Source of the DNA: DATILL01 sp035476575
GTDB taxonomy: Bacteria; Actinomycetota; Actinomycetes; Mycobacteriales; JACQDL01
Assembly (NCBI GenBank): GCA_035476575.1
Contig: DATILL010000045.1
Location: forward strand, 1-35,703
DNA length: 35,703 nucleotides
Direction: 5' to 3'
Shown here one piece after another: positions 1 through 7,582 of this stretch. Numbering within the stretch: position 1 is the stretch's first letter; the number at the start of each line of letters is the position of its first letter. A program made the position numbers and the translations under genes. Under the pieces are notes generated by a model, which searched no databases, had not been told where the DNA came from, and worked only from the letters and a program-made list of their open reading frames with translations.

Positions 1-844
1 ACCATAGCCACGGACAACCTCATCAGGCCAGCTCCCTGGCGAGTAGAAGAACGACATGTAACCCCCAACCCCGTATGCTCCGCAGCGAAGGGACGACCAA
101 GCGGTCGGACCATGACGCGAAAACTTTCGAACTAACCGAGACTCGAACCAGCGACGATGCAAGCTGGGCAGTCCCGCACCACTCCGGCCAACACTGTTCG
201 ATGCGGAACTGTTCAATCCATAACAGCACGGTCTCGATCCGCGGCGGACCCGGGCCGTACCGGGACCGCGGACCATGGCAACTGGCTCCGGCCGGGCGCA
301 GCCGGACTCGGCCAGTCATCCTCCGACCTAACGTGGGCCGTCAGAGACCGTTTCGTGAGAAGTGGCGGTTGGTTCGGACCGGCCTAGGCTGAGCCGACGG
401 TTTTAAAAACAGTCATGCAGCCGTTCTCATCCGCGGGGACATCCGCAGGTCGGCCGGGTGGTGCTGTGATGTCCGGATGCTTCTTCGGTGGATTGTGCTC
501 GTCACGCCCGATCGGCTCGACCCCCCCGGCCGCTCACCGCGTGTCCAGTATGGGCAGCGCTCTCGGCGCATCGCGCTCCCCACGGCCCGTGCCCGTGCCA
601 GTCGTGAGCCTCGCGTTGCTGTGCCTAAGCCACGTGGCCGCGGCGAGAACGTCGCACATGTCTGCTACCTACATAACGTGATTGCCTCGAAGACCGGACG
701 GCGTTACATCCTCCAGTCCCGCGGCCTCCACGTCTCGTCGAAGCGCCCCTGTCACGTCGTAGGCAGAAGGGCTCACCCGCACGGCCGAGAGGAGGAAGAC
801 ATCGGCTGGCACAACACCACCCGGTCACGCGCGGTAACACCGAA
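1..844. other. Gene-free stretch, left edge
   Basis: No reading frame here looks like a real protein. Frames on both strands are rich in Arg, Ser and Pro, as expected of untranslated high-GC DNA, and none has a convincing ribosome binding site. A T-arm-like string (GGTTCGAGTC on the minus strand, about 147-156) occurs, but no tRNA can be folded around it. The stretch joins a decayed acetyltransferase, so it is probably an eroded intergenic region. Confidence 0.5.
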
Positions 845-1125
845 ACGTGCCGACACGCGGCTGCCCAGCGGCTGGCTTCGCTCTTCGCTGGTGTCGGTAC
901 GTCCGGCCACGCGGCCAACGCGCTGCCAGCCGAGCCATTCATAGAAGGCCTTGGTGCGCACGGCGACCGTCTGCACAGCCAACCCGGCCTGCCACTCCGC
1001 CGTCACCCGGCGGCCACAGGTTCGGTAAACTCCTGCCACCACGACGTACCGGCGTCGAGGCCAGCAGCGTAGGCAAGCCCACCAGCTCGTCACCGGCCCA
1101 GGAGCAGCCATGCCGACGTTGGGCT
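845..1125 (-). pseudogene. Decayed GNAT-family N-acetyltransferase
   Basis: Fragments typical of a GNAT acetyltransferase lie in order on the minus strand but in three different frames. First comes GDELVGL, a beta-strand motif, near 1075-1095. Next is a frame giving LDAGTSWWQEFTEPVAAG. Last is a frame giving VTAEWQAGLAVQTVAV followed by FYEWLGWQRVGR, which matches the C-terminal motif of GNAT enzymes (family form: FYERLGFRxVGR). The acetyl-CoA-binding RGxGxG/A loop that should sit between is missing or eroded. At least two frameshifts and an internal deletion are needed, so no functional enzyme is expected. The assignment rests on motif recognition only. Confidence 0.42.
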
Positions 1126-1432
1126 ACGTGCCAGCTCAACCAGCGATTACCCGGTGGTGCATGGAACCCTGACCCGCCCCAGCGGAAGGGCGGATGGGAG
1201 AGACGAGCGCGCCCAGCGGCCACCGTCACATCCGGACGCAAGGTCACGGCACAAGGGTTAACTTCCACCTTAATGGCCGCTTCTCACACCAAGACCGGCG
1301 TCCTACGATTCAGTTCTAGGCTGTGCGGCTTCCGAGCCAGCATGGAGGCTCCGGTGCTCATCGGGAGCGTCGCGGGGCAAGCCGCACAGCCTCACACCCG
1401 CAAAGCCGGCCTTCTTGTGACCTGCGGGATTG
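1126..1432. other. Intergenic, nothing recognised
   Basis: I see no gene or strong hairpin here. A 15-base string at 1162-1176 (TGGAACCCTGACCCG) recurs at 5341-5355 in the other gene-poor segment. Two copies of that length are not much beyond chance in a window this size. Confidence 0.4.
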
Positions 1433-1717
1433 TCATGACGCGCCTACCACCCTCGCCGCCTCGTTATCCGTCGGCGCTGAGACGGTCAGTACTGCCGAAC
1501 GGATCCCGAAGCTCGCCGCGCCAGCCGGCGCAGCAGCCACGAGTGTCAGAACCGAAAAAATGTCACCCCGCCACAGCGCACCGGGACGCGGCGAGATCAT
1601 TTCCCCTGCCGCGATCATCAACACCGAACCAACCGTGATCACTGCGGTAGATCGCAGCCAGATCGGCCGACGGTCGGGCGACGACGGGCCGGCCGACCCG
1701 GATCTCGTGACATCCAT
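1433..1717 (-). CDS. Possible small membrane protein, unrecognised
   Basis: This 94-residue frame starts at an ATG (MDVTRSG...) and has two hydrophobic stretches, about residues 21-38 (STAVITVGSVLMIAAG) and 54-80 (FSVLTLVAAAP and following), separated by a short polar loop. Hydrophobic clustering of this kind is unusual for a random frame and is the only support. The sequence upstream contains GGCGGA but no clean ribosome binding site. I do not recognise a family. It could equally be the remnant of a larger transporter, since the surrounding DNA contains other decayed genes. Confidence 0.22.
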   Translation of the reverse strand: MDVTRSGSAGPSSPDRRPIWLRSTAVITVGSVLMIAAGEMISPRPGALWRGDIFSVLTLVAAAPAGAASFGIRSAVLTVSAPTDNEAARVVGAS

Positions 1718-1954
1718 GACCGCGGTCCGCCACCGGGCGCACACGGCAACATCGGAGCATGGCGGGCCCTGGTCCGAACACTCGATCACCCGGGCAGATG
1801 GGGGCGTTCTGATCGCTTGCGCCATCGCAAGGCATCGACCATCGCCGCGCGTACGTTTGGGCAGTGGACGATGCCCATTGGTATGCCCATCTAACCGGTG
1901 TAACGCTGACACCAACAGTCGAATATTGAAGGGTGTCGTCCAGCGGGAGGGCTG

Positions 1955-2557
1955 ATGGTCACCACGGTTCCCGACGATGCGCCGCGGTCCGAGGACGGCT
2001 ACTGGTGGTGGGACGGCCAGCAGTGGCAACCGGTCGAAGGCGGATCTACAGATAACTACCTGGACGGCGGCGCCTTGCCAGGCGGGACGCCCGAGCAGCA
2101 GGTCTGCGACTGCGGACCATGCCCATCGTGCGCGGAAGACCGGCAGATGTCATCGCCCTGCGTTTACCTGCTCGGCCACGGCGGAGACCACGAATGCGCG
2201 GAGGGTGACCTCTGGCAGCAAGATGGCCCGCATGGGCAAGCGCACCGCAGCCACCCGGCCGGCCGTGCCGTGGCTACCGCGATCATCTCCTACAACTCCT
2301 CGGATGGGTCCGTGGGCGCCACTGGCAACACCACGGGCTGGCCGCGCGGTGACATCTGGGTGTCCGGCGATGTCACCTGCAACGGCGCGCTCGTCCAGCG
2401 GATGGAGAACAACTGCTCAAATGCCACCGCCTGCACACTGCCCTCGTTCAAAGACCCCGATCCCTCTCCGGGCAGCCACTGGGTCATGACGGTCACCGGC
2501 CAAGGGGTAGGCGGCGGACCGGTGACCGACTCCGCCGAGACCACCGTCCCAGATTGA
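1955..2557 (+). CDS. Hypothetical protein with Cys/His zinc-knuckle-like motif
   Basis: The 200-residue protein starts at an ATG just behind a good ribosome binding site (GGGAGGG at 1945-1951). The N-terminus is acidic and aromatic (DGYWWWDGQQWQPVEGG), resembling the W-rich start of many actinobacterial DUF2510-type proteins. Residues about 50-90 carry a Cys cluster (VCDCGPCPSC) and then CVYLLGHGGDHEC, which fits the C-x(4)-GH-x-G-x-H pattern of small metal-binding modules common in actinobacteria and their phages. The C-terminal half is Gly/Ser/Thr-rich with further cysteines and no membrane segment or signal peptide. The function is unknown. It stands alone, with decayed DNA on its left and a glycosyltransferase on its right. 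Confidence 0.6.
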   Translation: MVTTVPDDAPRSEDGYWWWDGQQWQPVEGGSTDNYLDGGALPGGTPEQQVCDCGPCPSCAEDRQMSSPCVYLLGHGGDHECAEGDLWQQDGPHGQAHRSHPAGRAVATAIISYNSSDGSVGATGNTTGWPRGDIWVSGDVTCNGALVQRMENNCSNATACTLPSFKDPDPSPGSHWVMTVTGQGVGGGPVTDSAETTVPD

Positions 2558-2947
2558 ACCTTCTTGCAGCTTCCCGCGGCATCCGAGCAACAGGTGCTTG
2601 CGATTTGCGACGAGCTGACCGAGCTCGTCGTCCGATATTGCGGCGGAGCTGCGTACAGCGTGGTGCTGACCCGACATCCCAGGCTGATGTTGGAACTGCC
2701 ATAGAACGGAAGCAGCTACCGTCGAGAACTACCCTCCTAGCGATGCCTACCGCTCGCACGATTAGGCATGTGGCCGGTGAGCCTGCCCTTGGACGATGGT
2801 TCTCCTCGAATGTCACGTCGTTTACAGGCGTAAGCGGCTTGTGGTGGCGTGCGTTGTGGCAATGCTGGCCGAACACCGACGACCGTGGCCGTGGGACCGG
2901 CCGGCCAAGCCGCCGCTGGTCGGACCGGCCCACTAGACTCCCTCGCC
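2558..2947. other. Intergenic region upstream of the glycosyltransferase
   Basis: About 390 bases without a supported gene. The frames here on either strand are basic and low in hydrophobic pattern. A frame open from 2849 continues into the glycosyltransferase, but its first 33 residues (MRCGNAGRTP...) have no family similarity. The last bases hold the likely promoter of that gene. Confidence 0.45.
2934..2939 (+). promoter_or_regulatory. -10 element TAGACT of a probable leaderless promoter
   Basis: TAGACT matches the actinobacterial TAnnnT -10 consensus and ends 8 bases before the GTG at 2948. No Shine-Dalgarno sequence lies in between. This geometry is typical of leaderless transcripts that begin at the start codon. 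It supports GTG 2948 as the glycosyltransferase start. No clear -35 box is visible. Confidence 0.5.
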
Positions 2948-4339
2948 GTGAGCGACACGCCTGGAACCGAGCCCCTGCTGACGGCCATCGTCCTCAACTA
3001 CAATGGTGCCCACCTGCTTCCGCCGTGCCTGGATGCCCTGGCCAAACAGGACATGTCGGACGGCGCGATGCAGGTGTGGGTCGTGGACAACGACTCCCGC
3101 GGGGATGACTCCGTGGCGATGCTCGCCCGCGACTACCCCTGGGTGCGCGTGATCCAGAACGACCGCAACGCCGGCTTCGGTGGAGGTAACAACGTAGGGA
3201 TGTGGCAGGCAACCACGCCCTACATCGCGCTGACCAACAACGATGCCCGCCCGGACCCCGACTGGGCACGACACCTGATCCGGCCGCTGCAAGAGGACAC
3301 CACCGGCCGGATTGCGGCAGTCAGCGGCAAGATCGTGTTCCTGCCGCGGTTCGTGGAGCTGTCGCTGGGCACCCCGGCGTTCCGTCCTGGCTCGGTGGAC
3401 GGCCGCGAGCTGGGCGTGCGGATCTACAAGGTGCGGGTCAACGGCCAGGACGTGACCGAGCACGTGCTGTGGGAAGGCTGCACCCATGGTCCGGAAGGCG
3501 AGGGTGAGGCTCGCTTTCGCTGGACCCGGCCGCGGGGGACGCTGTTCGTGCCGAGCAACCCCGACGGCGTGCCGGCGCGCGAGGGCCTAGAGATCACGCT
3601 GACGGCTGCCGCCGAGGCGACCAAGCCGCTGACGCTGGAGTGGCCCAACGGCGGCCGGGTGACGGGGAAGGTCGGCACCACCCCGAGCGAGCTGAAACTG
3701 ACGATTCCGGCCGACGTACCGCTGCTTGACGTGATCAACAACGTCGGCAGCATCGTCTCCGTTGACGGCTATGGCGCTGACCGCGCCTACCAGGAGGTGG
3801 ACCGCGGTCAGTACGACAAGCCCGAGGATGTCTTCGCCTTCTGCGGCGGATCGGTTGCCTTCCGGCGCGAGGCGCTGCAAGAGGTCGGCTACTTTGATGA
3901 TGACTTCTTTATGTACTACGAAGACACCGACCTGTCGTGGCGGTTTCGCTCGGCCGGCTGGCGCATCGTGTATGAACCGAAGTCCGTCACGCGGCACATC
4001 CACTCAGCATCCTCGGTTGAGTGGTCGCCCTTCTTCACCTTCCACGTTGATTTGAACCGCCTCTTGATGCTGACCAAGAACGCGACGCCGAGGCTGGCAC
4101 TACGTGAGGTGCTTCGGTATCCTGCCACGACGGCATCGTTGGCGGCCCGCGAGATTGCCCGGTCGCGGCACACCAGGCGACGGCCAGCGGTCCGTCCGAC
4201 GCTGTTGCGCATCAGGGTCTTTATCAACTATCTGCGGCTTCTGCCGCGGATGCTACGCAAGCGGCGCAGCCTCGGCAAGCACCTGGTCGCGAGTCGTCGC
4301 GAGCTGCAACAGCGCTGGCTGGTGCAGCGACCGGGATGA
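2948..4339 (+). CDS. Family 2 glycosyltransferase with inserted beta-rich domain
   Basis: This 463-residue protein is a GT2 (GT-A fold) glycosyltransferase. The nucleotide-sugar site begins with VLNYNG (15-20) and VVDNDS (45-50). The metal-binding DxD-like motif is NNDARPD (97-103). The acceptor/catalytic part is CGGSVAFRR (299-307) with YYEDTDLSWR (323-332), the ED motif that holds the catalytic base. The C-terminus (about 405-463) is very basic, which suggests association with membranes. Between the DxD and ED motifs is an insertion of about 150 residues (roughly 137-285) that is beta-strand-like, with phrases such as VRIYKVRVNGQDVTEH. The start is taken at GTG because a -10 box sits just upstream. 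The usual role of such enzymes is cell-surface polysaccharide assembly. Nothing nearby links it to the polyketide cluster. Confidence 0.85.
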   Translation: MSDTPGTEPLLTAIVLNYNGAHLLPPCLDALAKQDMSDGAMQVWVVDNDSRGDDSVAMLARDYPWVRVIQNDRNAGFGGGNNVGMWQATTPYIALTNNDARPDPDWARHLIRPLQEDTTGRIAAVSGKIVFLPRFVELSLGTPAFRPGSVDGRELGVRIYKVRVNGQDVTEHVLWEGCTHGPEGEGEARFRWTRPRGTLFVPSNPDGVPAREGLEITLTAAAEATKPLTLEWPNGGRVTGKVGTTPSELKLTIPADVPLLDVINNVGSIVSVDGYGADRAYQEVDRGQYDKPEDVFAFCGGSVAFRREALQEVGYFDDDFFMYYEDTDLSWRFRSAGWRIVYEPKSVTRHIHSASSVEWSPFFTFHVDLNRLLMLTKNATPRLALREVLRYPATTASLAAREIARSRHTRRRPAVRPTLLRIRVFINYLRLLPRMLRKRRSLGKHLVASRRELQQRWLVQRPG

Positions 4340-4750
4340 GGAGCGCCCGATCGGTTACGACCCAACGCCACCATCACCGGCCATCCTGATGACCTCTTGC
4401 CGGGCAGTCCACTGGACGGCCAGGGCCAGGCGTCTGGGGTCGCGCGTTGGGAGACCCGCGTGATATGGCGAAAGCTGGATTGCTTGAAGCCTAACCTCCG
4501 GTGATGGAACTTCGCATCCTCCGGAACGGCGCCTGGAACCGGTGCCCGTGCCCTGCTCTGGTGATGAAGCACAGCCGGGGCAACCTGCGGGACTCGGGAC
4601 GATGCCCAGCGAGGGCAGTGAAAGAGATGAGCGGGCCGCCTACGTCACGCCGTTATGTACGGCAGGGACGAACGTGGGATCGCCTACGGACATCGAGGGC
4701 CGGGAGGCATGCGAAGTTGCAGAACGCTGAAGCGATGCTGGGTGTCCTCG
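4340..4750. other. Intergenic, nothing recognised
   Basis: About 410 bases between the glycosyltransferase and the decayed epoxide hydrolase. Frames here have no family-like features. The part nearest 4750 may once have encoded the body of the epoxide hydrolase, but no alignable motif remains. Confidence 0.4.
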
Positions 4751-4989
4751 GGGCCAGCCGTGCGTGACGATCAGCGGCAGCGCGTCGTCGCGCTTCGACC
4801 GAACGTGGATGAAATAGATGTTCAGCCCATCGATCTCGGTCACGAACCGCGGCAGGGCATCCAGCCTCGCACTTGCGCCAGTCGTACTCCGTCGCCCAGT
4901 AGCCGGTCGGCCAGCTCGTCTTCCGGAATGTCGACGCGGAAGGGGCGGATCGTTGCGGCGCCCGCTGACTTTTCGGTTGCAACAGGCAT
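4751..4989 (-). pseudogene. Epoxide hydrolase N-terminal remnant
   Basis: The gene began at the ATG at 4989, behind the ribosome binding site AAGGAG, with IRPFRVDIPEDELADR. This is the conserved start of the epoxide hydrolase N-terminal (EHN) domain of alpha/beta-hydrolase epoxide hydrolases. About 30-35 family residues are then missing and the frame changes: WATEYDWRKCEA is in a second frame, and RLDALPRFVTEIDGLNIYF followed by IHVRSKRDDALPLIVTHGWP is in a third. Homology stops at HGWP, the oxyanion-hole motif, so the nucleophile Asp, the cap and the catalytic His are absent. One deletion, at least one further frameshift and loss of about three quarters of the protein make this a pseudogene. 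Confidence 0.8.
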
Positions 4990-5035
4990 GTCGGTCTCCT
5001 TGCGTTCGGTGACAGCACTAAGCCTGATCGTCTTG

Positions 5036-5224
5036 TCAGCACGTCGCGCCCGTCGAAGACCCTAAGCCTGCTCTGGTCGCCGGTCCCCGCGTCGCCACGA
5101 GTGCAGCCGAGCGGCTCGGTGTTGAGCCACGTCCCCTTTGACAAGACTTGCCCAGCAGGCCGGCGACCAGCTCCGCCTCTGTGCGGCTGGTAACGACCGC
5201 CACAGGCACAGACGCGCCGTCCAC
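5036..5224 (-). pseudogene. Probable truncated small protein with near-perfect ribosome binding site
   Basis: A GTG at 5224 is preceded by AGGAGGTGATC, an almost complete complement of the 16S rRNA 3' end. The first 25 codons read MDGASVPVAVVTSRTEAELVAGLLG, a protein-like amphipathic pattern similar in style to short DUF2007-like proteins. After that the frame turns into Arg/Ser/Gly-rich sequence and stops after 62 residues. The strong initiation site and good N-terminus followed by nonsense suggest a gene cut off early, perhaps by the same rearrangement that destroyed the neighbouring epoxide hydrolase gene. An intact small protein cannot be excluded. Confidence 0.3.
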
Positions 5225-5872
5225 GATCACCTCCTCTGCTCCTGTCACTGCCCCGTGGGAGCTACTGGCATCATGGTCGCACTGTGGGCGGGCTCGGCGC
5301 ACCCGTGGGAGACCCTGGCCTGCGCTCTGGTCGCCCACAGTGGAACCCTGACCCGACCCAGTCGGCGGGTCCGGCGGCGGACGCACTACGGACCTCTGGG
5401 GCCACCGCCGGGTCCTGCTCGCCGGCCTCGGCATATCCGCTGCCCCCTCACCAAGGGCCGACCGGCCACCTCCGCGGCCTGACCGCCGCCCGCGCCCCGC
5501 GGTGCCCGGGCGCAACCTTCATCCCCCTGCCTTGGCCCTGGTGATGGACCCCGTGCCCGCGGAGCCGGGCTCGCTATCATGAGACGCGCTGTCATCGGCA
5601 TGCGCGTGTACAGCCGAGCGTGCTACCCGCGCCCGGCCACCAACCGCCCGGTAGTCCCGGCGGCGCGTCGACCGTAGTGGGACCGATGGACCGCAGACCA
5701 GCACACCGCGGTTCGTCGCCGGGCGGGGGGCCGCGGGCTCAACCCGGTGGCCCGGTGACCCGGCGGTCCCGACCAGCCACCACCGAACCGTCCGCGCCGA
5801 GACCGGCACAGCCCCCCGACCACCCGACGAAGATCAACACGACACGCCGCGGCCCAACCACGGACGAGGCCG
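5225..5872. other. Gene-free stretch at the left border of the polyketide cluster
   Basis: About 650 bases without a credible gene. Frames are Pro/Arg-rich on both strands and lack ribosome binding sites. The halogenase gene ends at 5873, so this is the left boundary of the biosynthetic cluster. No transposase, inverted repeat or tRNA was found. Confidence 0.5.
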
Positions 5873-7582
5873 TCAGTTCACCTTCTTTCCCTTGAGCCCG
5901 GACTTCACCATTCCGGTCAGCAGCGCGCGACCGAGCTCACGCATCTCCGGCGGCGCCTGGGTGTTCGTCCACCACAGGAACTTCAGCATCGTCGGCGTGG
6001 ACGGCAGGAAGTAATGCTGCTCCTCGTCCTTCCAGCCGAACGGGGTGTTGACGACGTCGCATTCGCGGTAGGCCTTGAAGAGAATGTCGGCGGCGGTGTC
6101 GCCGTCCAGCTCGCCGGCCTCGTACTTCTCGCAGGTCTCCGACACGGTGTCGAACAGCCGCTTGAAGGTGGGGCTGTCCGGCCACCACAGGCCCGTGTAC
6201 TGCGACTTCTCCAGCTCCTGGAAATGCCGGTCGTCGCCGTCCAAGGCGAAGCGCTGCCGGGCCTTCAGCAGCCGCATGGTCGTCGGCGTGGTGAAGCTCG
6301 CCCACATCCGGAACACCAGGTTCCAGAGCCGGAAGTGGGAGAACGAGATGTACGAGTTGTTCACGATCTCGTCGTTGTAGTTGAGCAGGCCGCGCTCAAG
6401 CTGCTCGACGTACTCGTACCGCTCGACCGAGAAGTCATCGTCGCGCAGCGAGGCCAGGAGGCGGCTGCACAGGGCGTCGACCACCTCGAACGTGTTGGAC
6501 AGCCCGCGCGAGAACAGCGGGTCGATGAAGCCGGCGGCGTGTGACATCAGGCACCAGCGGGGCCCGACCGTCCTGCTGGAGGAGTACTGCAGCCGGTCGG
6601 TGGAGACCCACTCGCGGATCCGCTTCGCTCCGTCGAACTGCCGCTTCACCGCCGGGTACCGGTCGAGGTAGAAGTGGAACTCCTCCTCCGGCGTCATGTC
6701 CGTGGGCTTGGGGTAGACACGCTCGTCGAAGGTGAGGCCGACGCTGCAGACCGGGTTCTTCGAGTCCTTGTAGTTGTCGAACGGGATGATCCAGAACCAG
6801 CCCCGGTCAATCAGGTGGTGCAGCGTCCCGGCGTGGAAGGGCGCCGGCGGGCGGAGCTCCTCGGGATAGAAGCAGACGTCGTCGTACGGCTTGATCCCGA
6901 CGTAGTGGGTGAACAGCGAGCGCGAGTGGTGCTTGAACCGGGCCGGCTTCTCCCGGAGGTCGAACTTCTCCGCCAGCGGCGAGCGAAACCCACTGGCGTC
7001 GATGAGGAACTTGGCCCGGAAGACCTCGCCGTTGTGGCCGGTGACGGTGACCCCGTCGTCGTCGAAGTCCAGCCCGGTCGCGCGCCAGTTCTGCCGCAGC
7101 GTGGCGCCGTACCGCGCGGCCACGTTGAAGTAGTACGAGTCGGTGTCCTGCCGGTACAGGTGGCCGGCCTCGGTAAGCGTCTTCGGGCTGGCGAACATCG
7201 TCGACTCGTGCGGGTTCGGCTCCTTGCCCACCTCGTGCCGGACGAAGCCGAAGTTCTGCTTCCTCCCGTGGAACGGCCCGATGTTCTTCGTGATGGCCTT
7301 CACGTCCAGCAGGTGCCCGATCTCCGGGACGTCGTAGCGCAGCCTGAGCAGGTGCAGCCATTCCACGAGCTGCGGGGTCATCGACTCGCCGACCGCGAAC
7401 CGCGGGTGGCTGCCGGCGTCGACGAGCACCACGGTCGCGCCCTGCCGGGCCAGGATGGCGGCGGTGATCGAACCCCCCAGGCCGGAGCCCAGGATCATCA
7501 CGTCGCACAGATGCGGGTCGGCGGCCCCAGGTCCCGCCGTCGCGGCGGCCCTGTCCTTCGCGCCCGTCTCGCTGTCGGTCAC
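5873..7582 (-). CDS. Flavin-dependent halogenase (aromatic polyketide type)
   Basis: This 569-residue protein belongs to the FADH2-dependent halogenases, which use FADH2, O2 and chloride to make enzyme-held hypochlorous acid for chlorinating electron-rich rings. The FAD-binding loop is GSGLGG (32-37). The diagnostic halogenase motif WxWxIP is present as WFWIIP (262-267), and this separates it from ordinary monooxygenases. DASGFRSPLA (195-204) and the AAGFIDPLFSRGL segment are also family hallmarks. The long C-terminal region resembles halogenases that act on free or ring-closed phenolic polyketides, such as CtcP in chlortetracycline. The start codon overlaps the stop of the upstream monooxygenase by four bases, so the two are translationally coupled. 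Reduced FAD probably comes from the flavin reductase at 15636-16181. Substrate and number of chlorinations cannot be read from sequence. Confidence 0.9.
   Translation of the reverse strand: MTDSETGAKDRAAATAGPGAADPHLCDVMILGSGLGGSITAAILARQGATVVLVDAGSHPRFAVGESMTPQLVEWLHLLRLRYDVPEIGHLLDVKAITKNIGPFHGRKQNFGFVRHEVGKEPNPHESTMFASPKTLTEAGHLYRQDTDSYYFNVAARYGATLRQNWRATGLDFDDDGVTVTGHNGEVFRAKFLIDASGFRSPLAEKFDLREKPARFKHHSRSLFTHYVGIKPYDDVCFYPEELRPPAPFHAGTLHHLIDRGWFWIIPFDNYKDSKNPVCSVGLTFDERVYPKPTDMTPEEEFHFYLDRYPAVKRQFDGAKRIREWVSTDRLQYSSSRTVGPRWCLMSHAAGFIDPLFSRGLSNTFEVVDALCSRLLASLRDDDFSVERYEYVEQLERGLLNYNDEIVNNSYISFSHFRLWNLVFRMWASFTTPTTMRLLKARQRFALDGDDRHFQELEKSQYTGLWWPDSPTFKRLFDTVSETCEKYEAGELDGDTAADILFKAYRECDVVNTPFGWKDEEQHYFLPSTPTMLKFLWWTNTQAPPEMRELGRALLTGMVKSGLKGKKVN

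Noticed and set aside
130..175. tRNA-like T-arm (GGTTCGAGTC on the minus strand)
   Set aside because: The T-stem does not pair (GCTGG against CTCGG) and no D-arm, anticodon arm or acceptor stem can be drawn.
2849..2947. Earlier start for the glycosyltransferase
   Set aside because: The 33 extra residues are not GT2-like, and a -10 box lies inside this stretch, just before GTG 2948.
1162..5355. 15-base string TGGAACCCTGACCCG shared by 1162-1176 and 5341-5355, considered as an insertion-element relic
   Set aside because: A single match of 15 bases is near the chance level for 35 kb, and no transposase or terminal inverted repeats accompany it.
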